In this document: positions 17,195 to 25,704 of the stretch, piece after piece
How the letters are laid out: each line of letters starts with the position of its first letter
Position numbering within the stretch: the first letter of the stretch is position 1
Assembly: GCF_025567525.1 (NCBI RefSeq)
Contig: NZ_JAOQJY010000014.1
Span: 1-64,000, forward strand
DNA length: 64,000 nucleotides
Direction of reading: 5' to 3'
Origin: Gallintestinimicrobium propionicum
GTDB lineage: Bacteria > Bacillota > Clostridia > Lachnospirales > Lachnospiraceae
The notes under the pieces: generated by a model
The model's database searches: none
Told to the model about the DNA's origin: nothing
Seen by the model: only the letters and a program-made list of their open reading frames with translations
Position numbers and translations under genes: made by a program

Positions 17195-18340
17195 ATGTAT
17201 ACCAAAGAAGCGTATAATAGTCTGCTTAAATCGACAGCTCAGAACATTGATATTAGTGATGAAATGTTTGAGGCAGCAGAAAAGACTTATAAAGATCTTG
17301 GAAAATGGATAGATCAGGAGACTCCTGATTATGAGATTAGTATTTATCCGCAAGGTTCGTTTGCCCTCGGAACTGTGGTTCGTCCAATTACAAATGCAGA
17401 TGATTACGATTTGGATATTGTCTGTCAATTTAAGAGTCAGTATGGGTTGACAGCCAAGGAACTGAAGGTTGATGTGGTTAAACCACTGCTTGTCCGTTAC
17501 AAAAAAACGAGTAGGGAAATTGAAGAAAAAAAGAGATGCTGGCATGTTGAATACGATGATGTTCCAAACTTTCATATGGATGTTATTCCTGCTCATACTT
17601 ATGGGAGCGTAATCCGTATAACTGATCATAATGAAGACTATGATACTTATGATTATTTGGGAAGCAATCCGGCAGGCTATGTGAAATGGTTTTTCGATGC
17701 TTGTGCAAAGCAACGCAACAGATTATATGAGCAATATATCAAGGATCATCGTACAGTTGTTGCGCAAGCTGAGGTTGAAGATGTAAAGCGTAGAAAAGTA
17801 AAAACGCCATTACAACGCGTTGTACAGATTCTTAAACGGCATAGAGACATTAAGTTTGCAGATGACAACAGCGGTAATAAGCCCATATCAATTATAATCA
17901 CAACAATAGCGGGAAGGCTGTATGAAGAAGAGGATAATATTTACGATGCTCTTTTCAATATCCTTTCTAAAGCTCCTTCTTGGATTATGGATAACCGAAA
18001 AGGTCAGCAATTTTACATAGAAAACCCAAGTTATAAAGGTGAAAACTTTGCTGACAAGTGGAATACACATCCGGAACGTGCTACTGCATTTTTTAAATGG
18101 TTAGATACTGCGAGAAAAGACTTGGTTGATGGAAGACTTTTGCAATATAACAAAATTGAAATGGGAAATCATCTAAAAGAATGCTTTGGCAGCGAGACCG
18201 GAAAAGCTGTTTTTAACAGTGAAGCAGAGACGGTGAGATCAGCTATTGCAGCGGGAACCTTGAAAGTAGACACATCGACAGGGAATATATCAAAAAATGG
18301 CACAGTTTCAGTTCCACCAGCACATCACTTTGGCGCGTAA
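17195..18340 (+). CDS. CBASS cyclase (CD-NTase)
   Basis: 381 residues, start ATG 17195 with GGAGG before it and only 3 nt after the Cap5 stop. The nucleotidyltransferase signature is complete: GSFALGTVV at 54-62, metal-binding D72 and D74 in YDLDIV, and third aspartate D129 in FHMDVIPA. The C-terminal helical part fits bacterial CD-NTases, which make cyclic oligonucleotides on infection. Pairing with a SAVED effector suggests a cyclic di- or trinucleotide. The clade (CdnD, CdnG or other) cannot be assigned by eye. Its last 44 nt overlap the E2-like gene. Confidence 0.9.
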   Translation: MYTKEAYNSLLKSTAQNIDISDEMFEAAEKTYKDLGKWIDQETPDYEISIYPQGSFALGTVVRPITNADDYDLDIVCQFKSQYGLTAKELKVDVVKPLLVRYKKTSREIEEKKRCWHVEYDDVPNFHMDVIPAHTYGSVIRITDHNEDYDTYDYLGSNPAGYVKWFFDACAKQRNRLYEQYIKDHRTVVAQAEVEDVKRRKVKTPLQRVVQILKRHRDIKFADDNSGNKPISIIITTIAGRLYEEEDNIYDALFNILSKAPSWIMDNRKGQQFYIENPSYKGENFADKWNTHPERATAFFKWLDTARKDLVDGRLLQYNKIEMGNHLKECFGSETGKAVFNSEAETVRSAIAAGTLKVDTSTGNISKNGTVSVPPAHHFGA

Positions 18341-18800
18341 ATATTTGAAACCTAAGCCTATTTCGTTGGTGAATCAGCAAATACAGATGCAATATTTGTA
18401 CAATAGGCTACTGGTAGCAAACTATATTGAGAATTCCATGCTTGTATGTATTTTAGATATACAGCCGTCCTCCGAGTCTCAAGTGTATAGAATCAAAATT
18501 ACTTATAAACTGAGTGATGGAGCACCAAAGGCATGGCTGATTTCGCCACCATTACAAAAATATGAGGGAAAATATCCACATCATAAGTACGGCAAGGATG
18601 ATAGCGGAAATTACCAACTGTGTGTTTATTACCCCAAATATAAAGAATGGAATCAGCAAATGTATGTTGCAGATTCGTTTGTGCCATGGGTCTGTACATG
18701 GCTGAGTACTTATGAATACTGGCTTGTGACTGGAAAGTGGCACTACGATGAAATGTTTACAGGCCGAAATCAAATTAAAGAATGGAAGAAAGAGAAATGA
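18297..18800 (+). CDS. CBASS E2-like protein (short type II)
   Basis: 167 residues. The order KPISLVNQQIQMQ, then IKITYKLSDGAPKAWLISPPL, PHHKYG, LCVYYP, EW and FVPWVCTWLSTYEYWLVTGKW matches the E2-only proteins of short type II CBASS. Cys109 in LCVYYP is the likely catalytic cysteine, with H95/H96 upstream. Known relatives conjugate or prime the CD-NTase without a separate E1. No E1 or JAB-like gene is nearby. It overlaps the cyclase end by 44 nt, and its stop overlaps the ATG of brxHII (ATGA), so it is translationally tied to BREX. Confidence 0.8.
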   Translation: MAQFQFHQHITLARKYLKPKPISLVNQQIQMQYLYNRLLVANYIENSMLVCILDIQPSSESQVYRIKITYKLSDGAPKAWLISPPLQKYEGKYPHHKYGKDDSGNYQLCVYYPKYKEWNQQMYVADSFVPWVCTWLSTYEYWLVTGKWHYDEMFTGRNQIKEWKKEK

Positions 18801-21469
18801 TATCTGTCGGCGATTTCGTTTTTGACACAATAGAAAAAGCAAATGTGCAGGTTTTGGAGAAGATCGAAGCATGGGGCTATATTTCTTATAAGGTCTTTAA
18901 CCCAGCAACCGGTCGGGTGTATAAGGCAAATGAGGAACAGCTTAGCTCATCGGGCAATACGATGCAGTATGATGAAAATTATCTGCGCTATGTTACGCTG
19001 CTCTCTAAAATCAGAAACGAAACTGCCGGTGGTTTCCTTTCTTCTCTTGCCAGCGGGATTATTCCCTTGCCGCACCAGCTCCATGTGTTGAATCGCGCAA
19101 TGGAGACCAACAACATTCGCTATATTCTGGCGGATGAAGTCGGTCTTGGTAAGACGATTGAAGCTGGTATGATCATCCGTGAATTGAAGAGCCGCGGTCT
19201 TGTCAGTAGGATTCTCGTTGTTTGCCCGACTGGTCTGGTGACCCAGTGGGCAAGCGAGATGCAGGAAAAGTTCCATGAGAAATTTCAAGTAATTTTGCCA
19301 TCCGATTATGATACGATTCGTCGCCTGACGGATAATGATGATGTGTATGGTCAGTTCGATCAGGTGATTTCTCCGATGGATTCTATTAAGCCGATTGAAA
19401 AACACGCCGGTTGGAGTGAGGAAAAGGTTGAAAAGTACAACGAGGAACGAATCTATTCCATCATCAACAGTGGATGGGATCTGATCATCATAGATGAGGC
19501 GCATCGTGTGGCTGGTTCTTCCGGCGAAGTGGCTCGCTACAAGCTGGGTAATCTGTTGGCACAGGCAAGCCCATATCTGCTGCTGTTGTCAGCAACACCG
19601 CATAATGGCAAAACTGAGCCGTTTTTGCGATTGATTCGTTTGCTGGATGCGGATGCTTTCCCGAATGCCAAGTCTATTGTCCGAGAACAGGTTGCTCCAT
19701 TCCTGATCCGCACGGAAAAGCGCGAGGCCATTGACAATAACGGGAATCTGCTGTTCAAGAACCGTATCATGCATCTTGTGACGATTTCATGGGACGACCG
19801 CAACAATTTGCAGCGGGAACTATATGAGATGGTCAGCTCCTATGTCGCAAAGACCTATAACAAAGCACTGCGCAATCGCAAGAAAAATATGTGCCTGATC
19901 TTCCTGTTGATTATCATGCAGCGCATGGTGACGAGCAGTACGGCGGCCATTCGACAGAGCCTGGAGCGCAGATTAAATGTTCTTCTGGAGCAGCGCACCT
20001 GCGTTGGTAATTTAAGGGAAGAGGATTTGGACGAACTGAACATCGAGGATGGTGTTGAGGATGCCCTTGAAGCGATTTCTCTGGATATGGAGTTGGAAAT
20101 CGAAGAGCTGAAGCAGATCATCTCCCTTGCAAAACAGGCACAGTTCCAGAATCAGGATGCAAAAGTAGAGCCGCTGTTGAATGAGATTGATGCTATTCTG
20201 AGTGAGGATCGTACACAGAAGGTCATTATTTTCACAGAATTTGTTGCTACGCAGACTTATTTGCAGGAGCTGCTTGTGAATAGAGACTATACGGTAACGA
20301 TTCTAAACGGCGGCATGAGCATTGACGAGCGAAATGCTGCCATGCAGGAGTTTAAGACCAGTACCAGTATTTTTATTTCGACAGATGCTGGTGGCGAAGG
20401 TCTGAACTTGCAGTTTGCCAATATTATCATCAACTATGACCTTCCGTGGAACCCAATGAAGATCGAGCAGCGGTGTGGTCGTGTTGATCGTATTGGTCAG
20501 CAGCGGGATGTACATATTTACAACTTCATTGTTGGCGAAACGGTAGAGAACCGTGTCCGCGAAGTGTTGGAAGAAAAGCTGTCCGTTATTCTGAAAGAGA
20601 TGGGCGTTGATAAGTATTCTGATGTTCTGGACAGCGAAGTGGCAGAATGCGACTTCACAGATGTGTATATGCGCTCCATTGGTCATGCTTCACAGGTAGA
20701 GAAGAATCTGTACCCAGTTGAGGCAGAGATGAAGCAGCAGCTTACGAATGCGCAGAAATATAAAGATGTAATCCGAGAAGAGAAAGACTTGACAAAACTT
20801 GTCGGAACGGAGTCGAATTTCGATGTAGACAGTGCGCTCCGCACAATGCTGACCTATTATGAGTGCTGGCAGGGGCATGACCCGCGTTTGATTGACCGTA
20901 TCAGCATTGCAGATGAAGAAATCACACAGCATTTGAAGACAGAGTTGGTGCAGGATCGGACGGCACCGCTTATGTCCATCCAGATTGATAACTTCCCCAA
21001 TGAGGAAGGCTATTTTATGCTTTGGGAGCTGTCTATCTCTGAAAAAGAGAGCGGAAAGCGGATTTTGCCGATATTTGTCAACAGCGCAATGTTATTGCGA
21101 CCGATGGCAGGAAAGCGTATTATGGATGTTTTCCTCGATGAAAACAGCAAGCTCAGGGTTTCGTCTGCGCCGAATGTGGATGCGGAAATTTATTCTAAGC
21201 TTGAAAAAAGTTGCATGGATTTTGCCTATGACACATTTGTTGAATTAAAAGAGAAGCAGATGCAGCAGAATGAGGAGAGTTTCAAGAAATATATGTATGC
21301 TTTGGAGCTGAGACAAGAGGCTGCGGAACATATTGGGATTGAGAATATCCGCAGAAGCCGCCTGCAAAAGCTGCAAAAAGAAAAGGCCAACATTGAAGCA
21401 CAGCACAGGAAAGGCTCACAGGTATATCCGGATTTTAGGTTAATCATGATGGCAAGATTGGAGGCGTAA
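18797..21469 (+). CDS. brxHII: BREX BrxHII-type SNF2 helicase
   Basis: 890 residues from ATG 18797, overlapping the E2-like stop by 4 nt; an ATG at 18782 would add five residues. Superfamily 2 motifs are intact: DEVGLGKT at 113-120 (motif I), DEAH at 233-236 (II), LLLSATPHNGK (III), and FISTDAGGEGLNLQ plus QRCGRVDRIGQ (V and VI). The C-terminal part is helical and charged. It is the DNA translocase of type 3 (and 5) BREX loci and normally directly follows pglXI; here the CBASS genes separate them. The related DrmD of DISARM is the main alternative name. Confidence 0.85.
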   Translation: MISVGDFVFDTIEKANVQVLEKIEAWGYISYKVFNPATGRVYKANEEQLSSSGNTMQYDENYLRYVTLLSKIRNETAGGFLSSLASGIIPLPHQLHVLNRAMETNNIRYILADEVGLGKTIEAGMIIRELKSRGLVSRILVVCPTGLVTQWASEMQEKFHEKFQVILPSDYDTIRRLTDNDDVYGQFDQVISPMDSIKPIEKHAGWSEEKVEKYNEERIYSIINSGWDLIIIDEAHRVAGSSGEVARYKLGNLLAQASPYLLLLSATPHNGKTEPFLRLIRLLDADAFPNAKSIVREQVAPFLIRTEKREAIDNNGNLLFKNRIMHLVTISWDDRNNLQRELYEMVSSYVAKTYNKALRNRKKNMCLIFLLIIMQRMVTSSTAAIRQSLERRLNVLLEQRTCVGNLREEDLDELNIEDGVEDALEAISLDMELEIEELKQIISLAKQAQFQNQDAKVEPLLNEIDAILSEDRTQKVIIFTEFVATQTYLQELLVNRDYTVTILNGGMSIDERNAAMQEFKTSTSIFISTDAGGEGLNLQFANIIINYDLPWNPMKIEQRCGRVDRIGQQRDVHIYNFIVGETVENRVREVLEEKLSVILKEMGVDKYSDVLDSEVAECDFTDVYMRSIGHASQVEKNLYPVEAEMKQQLTNAQKYKDVIREEKDLTKLVGTESNFDVDSALRTMLTYYECWQGHDPRLIDRISIADEEITQHLKTELVQDRTAPLMSIQIDNFPNEEGYFMLWELSISEKESGKRILPIFVNSAMLLRPMAGKRIMDVFLDENSKLRVSSAPNVDAEIYSKLEKSCMDFAYDTFVELKEKQMQQNEESFKKYMYALELRQEAAEHIGIENIRRSRLQKLQKEKANIEAQHRKGSQVYPDFRLIMMARLEA

Positions 21470-21472
21470 CAG

Positions 21473-22933
21473 ATGTTTGGAGACTATGTGTTTGAAAAAA
21501 CAGCTGCACAGTATACGAAAAAAATGATGCTCGTTGATGCAGATCATCTGGAAGAAAAAGTGCATTATAGCGCGGTGTTTCAGGCACATGGCTTCAGGAC
21601 TGTTGCGTATACTGATGATTTGAACTTCCGAGTTAATAATACAAGCCTTCTAAATGGAGAGGGAAAACTTGCTATTCTGGTGCAGCCGGGTGTTTATGTG
21701 CCGTATGATATCCGGAAAAAATGCCGGGAGGAAGAAATTTCGTTCGAGTCATTATTTCCAAAGTTGAATAGCGCAGTTCTGCGAGAAAGCAAAAATCTGG
21801 ATTTGGAACTTCTTACGCTGGCGTATCAGACTGATTTTGAGGAATACCATGAACGGAAACAGACGGAAATGTTTTTTCGCCGCAAAATGTATTCTCAGAA
21901 AAATGTTGAGTACTATTTGAGAGATTTATATGAATGTGCGTTAAGTCAAGCGAAAAGTGTTGAAGATTACAGGGCTTGGTTTGAGATTGCGGAGAAAAAA
22001 GCGACGATTGATGTAACCGCAGTAGAACATAATGTTGACATTGATACTTCGGAATTGAATCGGGCGTTCTGCGCCTATGCGATGAAAAATTTTGGAAAGT
22101 TGTCTTCGGAAATCAACCTGGAATCACCGGTCATGGTAAGCAGTGTCATGGATTATATCCATGACCATAGTGAAAAGGCTGCCATTATCGTAATGGATGG
22201 TATGTCAGAATTTGACTGGACGATATTGAAAAGATCGTTTGCGGGAATTTGTTATCGCCAAAGTGCTGCCTTTGCCATGATTCCATCTACGACATCTATT
22301 TCTCGCCAATGCCTACTGAGTGGAAAATATCCCAGTCAGCTGATTGAACCGTGGAAGCAGAGTAAAGAGAAGAATGAATTTTACGAATGCGCAAGAAAAT
22401 ATGGGTATAAGGACAATCAGATAGGTTATGAACGAGGGTATGATGCAAGCTTTTCGGCGTTTGTAAAGTGTGGGGCTGTCATCATTCTTGATATTGATGA
22501 ATTGGTTCATGCCCAATATCAGGGACGCATTGGAATGTTGAATGATGATACGGTGCTGATGAAACAGAATAAGCTTGCTGAGCTGACCAAACGATTGTTG
22601 CAGGATGGATTTGATGTCTATATTACAGCAGATCATGGAAACACGCCTTGTACAGGACTGGGACGATTGACCGGCTCTGGCGTTGAAGTTGAAACAAGAA
22701 GCCACAAAATGGTGGTATTGAAGGATTTTGCTAATAAAGACAGTTTGATAGAACGATATGGCCTTCTGGAATATCCGAAATATTATTTGCCCAAAGATTA
22801 TGACTATCTAATCTGCAATGTGGGGGATTCTTTGGATATCAAAGGTGAAAATGTAATGACGCATGGCGGGATTTCGCTTGACGAAGTGGTGGTTCCGTTC
22901 ATAATCGCGAGGACGGAGGATTATCATGGCTAA
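21473..22933 (+). CDS. pglZ: BREX PglZ, alkaline phosphatase superfamily
   Basis: 486 residues, starting 3 nt after the helicase stop. The PglZ phosphatase-like core shows IIVMDGMSEFDW with D242, the PSTTSISR nucleophile region (T273/T274), ITADHGNT with D387-H388, and a closing HGGISLDEVVVPF histidine. These are the metal-binding and active-site positions of the alkaline phosphatase fold. PglZ is universal in BREX and needed for defence; its exact substrate is unsettled. It is shorter than type 1 PglZ (about 850 residues) but fits the compact forms in other types. It overlaps the next gene by 8 nt. Confidence 0.9.
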   Translation: MFGDYVFEKTAAQYTKKMMLVDADHLEEKVHYSAVFQAHGFRTVAYTDDLNFRVNNTSLLNGEGKLAILVQPGVYVPYDIRKKCREEEISFESLFPKLNSAVLRESKNLDLELLTLAYQTDFEEYHERKQTEMFFRRKMYSQKNVEYYLRDLYECALSQAKSVEDYRAWFEIAEKKATIDVTAVEHNVDIDTSELNRAFCAYAMKNFGKLSSEINLESPVMVSSVMDYIHDHSEKAAIIVMDGMSEFDWTILKRSFAGICYRQSAAFAMIPSTTSISRQCLLSGKYPSQLIEPWKQSKEKNEFYECARKYGYKDNQIGYERGYDASFSAFVKCGAVIILDIDELVHAQYQGRIGMLNDDTVLMKQNKLAELTKRLLQDGFDVYITADHGNTPCTGLGRLTGSGVEVETRSHKMVVLKDFANKDSLIERYGLLEYPKYYLPKDYDYLICNVGDSLDIKGENVMTHGGISLDEVVVPFIIARTEDYHG

Positions 22934-23630
22934 AATGGTTGGTTTGTCAAGAAAACTGAAATTGCCTTGGCTGAAATATACAGTTGACTTAGTGGCGGAC
23001 GGAACATCGGAATCGGAGATTAAAGATAAGCTCAATGAGTATTTGAGCTATGAGATTGAAAGCCCAACAGTTCTTCGTAAGACCAGAGAGATTTTGATGA
23101 ACATCTGGGTTTATGATAATCCGTACAGCTCCCGCTTAAAAAGCGAGGCAGTACAGCTGATAGAAAAGTATCCGGAATATGCGGTGAGTATCAACTGGTG
23201 CATGATGTTGGCGGCATATCCGGTGTTTCTTGATATGTGCAAACTGATTGGAAAAATGTCGGAATTTCAGGATGAAATAACACTTGCCCAGTTAAAGCAA
23301 AAGCTATTTGATGAGTGGGGAGAAAGAACAACCTTATATCATTCGATTGATAAATTGATTTCAACATTGAAGGAATTCGATGTGCTACGCTGTGAAAAAC
23401 CGGGAAAGTATCACATCAACAGGATGACAGTAAATAATGAACAAGTCAGTGCATTTATGGCATATGCAGTGATGAATATTGATGACAGTGGATACTACTC
23501 TTTTCAGGAATTGAATGATTCAGTATATCTGTTTCCCTTTGAATATCATGTTGAAAAGGAAACTATTGTTTCAGATGACAGATTTTCAATCAGTACATTT
23601 GGCGGTGAGATTTCGATATCGTTAACTTGA
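22926..23630 (+). CDS. brxA: BREX BrxA-like protein (DUF1819-like)
   Basis: 234 residues. Helical throughout, with SPTVLRKTREILMNIWVYDNP, then INWCMMLAAYPVFLDMCKLIGKM, and a closing segment LYHSIDKLISTLKEFDVL. This order fits the DUF1819 (BrxA) family, a small DNA-binding protein of BREX, and its place after pglZ is the brxA position of type 3 loci. Direct similarity is weak by eye, so the call leans on position. It overlaps pglZ by 8 nt, indicating coupled translation. Confidence 0.7.
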   Translation: MAKMVGLSRKLKLPWLKYTVDLVADGTSESEIKDKLNEYLSYEIESPTVLRKTREILMNIWVYDNPYSSRLKSEAVQLIEKYPEYAVSINWCMMLAAYPVFLDMCKLIGKMSEFQDEITLAQLKQKLFDEWGERTTLYHSIDKLISTLKEFDVLRCEKPGKYHINRMTVNNEQVSAFMAYAVMNIDDSGYYSFQELNDSVYLFPFEYHVEKETIVSDDRFSISTFGGEISISLT

Positions 23631-23658
23631 AATGAAATATCCGGGAAAGGAGATTTTT

Positions 23659-23997
23659 ATGGCTGATAATCGAAAGAAAGCCTCGATGTCACAGGTTCTG
23701 ACAGATATAAAGCCTTACATAACGAAAAAGTTTATGGCGACTCCCTGTGTTAAGGAGCAAGACATTCAGGCTATTTGTCAAATTCTTCTACCCAGATACA
23801 AGAATGTACAGCTTATGCAGGGACTGACCAACAACAAGCCGGATTTCAGAATTCAGGTAAAAGGTTTGTTCGGGACAGAAGAGAAACGGTTTGAAGTGGT
23901 TGGCGGTGATAAGAAAAGACCAGCAACCAAGAAGAAATCCGACCTGGGCTGGATTGATCGGCTGGAAGAAATAGATGCCGCATTAGATGATTTTTGA
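23659..23997 (+). CDS. Hypothetical protein closing the BREX operon
   Basis: 112 residues from ATG 23659, which has AAAGGAG before it; an earlier in-frame ATG at 23632 lacks a binding site. It is basic in the middle (EVVGGDKKRPATKKKSD) with an acidic C terminus (DRLEEIDAALDDF), and shows no known domain or membrane segment. It starts 28 nt after brxA in the same direction, so it is part of the same transcript. It could be an accessory factor or antagonist of BREX or CBASS; nothing in the sequence decides this. Confidence 0.6.
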   Translation: MADNRKKASMSQVLTDIKPYITKKFMATPCVKEQDIQAICQILLPRYKNVQLMQGLTNNKPDFRIQVKGLFGTEEKRFEVVGGDKKRPATKKKSDLGWIDRLEEIDAALDDF

Positions 23998-24028
23998 TGG
24001 CGATGCAGTGTGGAGGAGGTGCGGCTAA

Positions 24029-24847
24029 GTGACCTGGGCTGAATATTATGAGCGATATGACGGATGGCAGGAAAGTACTCAGTATAGCCGTCTGGCCTCT
24101 ATCAAGGACTTCGGACCGGATGGAAGTCCATCTGAGGAAATATGTGACTGCATTCAGTATGTGGATACGCGCACAGCGACCAGCATTCTTCGCAGAGCAT
24201 TAGCAGCGGGAGTCCGGTTTCGAGCCGCGGAAGTTGCGGAGATTGCAGATAGCGGGCAAATCGAAGATGAAGAAGCACTGGAAAAGTTGATTCAGACAGC
24301 TGTGGATGCTTATACGGGGGAACAGCTGGATACGCTGCTGAGCTGTCTTCCTGATCCGGAACCGGTGTTTGAGTTGATTGATAAGATTACTTCCAAACCA
24401 ACGCACTTTACAGAGGAGGATGTTCTGACACTGCTTCCTAATCTGCCAGATGAGGAATCCATCTATCAGCTGGTCAACTAGACAGATGCGATTTTCACAG
24501 AAAATGGGCTGAATGAGTTGTGTGATTATGGTGTGGACGAGTCGCTGATCAGGAAGATTTCAAAGCGTAGCGGCATTCCTTATGCTGATCCGGATGAGCC
24601 TGACGAGGAAATTCCGCTTAAAGGGGAACAACCGAAGAAGCCGGGACTGTTCAGCAGTATACTGATGGGAATGGCTCTGGCTGGCAGTCCTAAGCCTAAA
24701 AGTACAGGCAGATGCACGGGAGATTGTACTCATTGTCCTCCCCACTATGGTTATCGCTATGGGCGATGGTATTATGGACACGGGCATACACATGGCTGCG
24801 AATTCTGTGGAAATGGAGGATGCAGTGGGAAGTGCAACATAGATTGA
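24029..24847 (+). pseudogene. Gene interrupted by an in-frame TAG
   Basis: A single reading frame runs from GTG 24029 (GGAGGAGG before it) to the TGA at 24845-24847, broken only by TAG at 24479-24481. The upstream part (150 codons) is acidic and helical (TWAEYYERYDGW, then SILRRALAAGVRF). The downstream part continues the theme (DEDVLTLL-like TDAIFTENGLNELCDYGVDESLI), then a proline/lysine linker and a Cys/His-rich tail (CTGDCTHCPPHYGY, CEFCGNGGCSGKC) that probably binds metal. Together it would be about 272 residues. Either a recent nonsense mutation or read-through; the former is simpler. Confidence 0.75.
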
Positions 24848-24865
24848 CTTCACTTGCAATGTGGA

Positions 24866-25282
24866 ATGACACGACAAGAATTATTTACATGGGTACGCCA
24901 GCAGTACGGCACGGAGCCGGAATACCCCTGGCATGACAGGAATGCTGTGCTGCGGCACAACGACAATAATAAATGGTATGGTGTAGTTCTGGAGGTATCG
25001 ACTGATAAGTTGGGATTGCCGGAAGCAGACATCGTTGATGTCCTCAATGTGAAAAGTGATCCGCTGTTAATTGGCTCTCTTCGCGGGCAGGATGGCTATT
25101 TTCCGGCCTATCACATGAACAAGGAGAAGTGGCTTAGTATTCAGCTAGGAAAACCGGAGTTGGATCATGCCATCAAAGACCTGCTTTCTTTGAGCTATGA
25201 GCTGACAGCACCGAAAAAACGCAGCAAAAAGTCATCAGCAAAAAATCCGGGAGATTCCGCAAAAGGAGAATCATGGGTCTGA
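24866..25282 (+). CDS. MmcQ/YjbR-family protein
   Basis: About 138 residues. The opening MTRQELFTWVRQQYGTEPEY and the following PWHDRNAVLRHNDNNKWYGVVLEV, then GYFPAYHMNKEKWLSI, are typical of MmcQ/YjbR proteins, a CyaY-like alpha/beta fold with proposed DNA binding. The family start fits ATG 24866, although no clear ribosome binding site is seen; it follows the broken gene by 18 nt and may be translationally coupled. The C-terminal tail is basic (APKKRSKKSSAKN). The stop codon lies within a GGGTCTGACCCC palindrome and the frame stays open beyond it to 25399. Confidence 0.8.
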   Translation: MTRQELFTWVRQQYGTEPEYPWHDRNAVLRHNDNNKWYGVVLEVSTDKLGLPEADIVDVLNVKSDPLLIGSLRGQDGYFPAYHMNKEKWLSIQLGKPELDHAIKDLLSLSYELTAPKKRSKKSSAKNPGDSAKGESWV

Positions 25283-25286
25283 CCCC
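25275..25286 (+). repeat. GGGGTC-type palindromic repeat, copy D
   Basis: GGGTCTGACCCC, matching the palindrome of copies A-C without the CAAA tail. Its TGA (25280-25282) is the stop codon of the MmcQ gene. Confidence 0.6.
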
Positions 25287-25399
25287 AATATGTTCTTACC
25301 AGCATCTGTAAGTATCTTATGTATGTGACAGGTGAAATCAAGTCGGATGATCCAGCTATTGTAGAGATGCTAAAAAATGGAACCATGCTGCCAGAATAA
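25283..25399 (+). pseudogene. Open frame continuing past the MmcQ stop
   Basis: 38 codons in the same frame as the MmcQ gene after its TGA, ending at TAA 25397-25399 (VLTSICKYLMYVTGEIKSDD, then PAIVEMLKNGTMLPE). The residue pattern looks protein-coding (helix then acidic loop). It may be the 3' end of another gene joined here through the palindromic repeat, or a lost C-terminal extension. No start of its own is seen. Confidence 0.45.
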
Positions 25400-25418
25400 G
25401 TATAAAAGGGGAATAGGC

Positions 25419-25690
25419 ATGAAGGCTTTTCATATGAATAGAGATTCCGTCAGATTAATTATGAGAATAGACCGGATGATGAAGAATTTGAAGAAATCAT
25501 GTCTATTTTAAAGGAGAATAATTGCACAATTGATGAAACGCTTATGGGACCAGATTGTGATCTTATTCATTGTACCGTACAGTCAGTAAGGTTTGATGTA
25601 ATCAGAACAATTGATGGCAATGGCAGCTTTATTTATTGCGATAATTCGGACGGAATGAGATTTATTGAAAATATGTTTGAAATGAAATAA
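25419..25690 (+). pseudogene. Short gene with one frameshift
   Basis: ATG 25419 has a good binding site (AAAAGGGGAATAGGC), but its frame (MKAFHMNRDSV) leads to a stop. The other frame carries the rest: RFRQINYENRPDDEEFEEIM, then SILKENNCTIDETLMGPDCD and a C-terminal part ending IENMFEMK. One shift near 25447-25452 joins them into a protein of about 90 residues. The open 3' part alone (from ATG 25499) lacks a ribosome binding site. Function unknown. Confidence 0.5.
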
Positions 25691-25704
25691 GGAGAGATTT
25701 GAAA

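Noticed and set aside
8721..23630. DISARM instead of BREX
   Set aside because: SNF2 helicase and methylase occur in both, but BrxC-type ATPase, PglZ and a BrxF-like protein are BREX markers, and DrmA/DrmB proteins are absent.
24479..24481. TAG as a pyrrolysine codon
   Set aside because: No pyl genes are seen, the position shows no link to a methyltransferase, and a simple nonsense mutation explains it.
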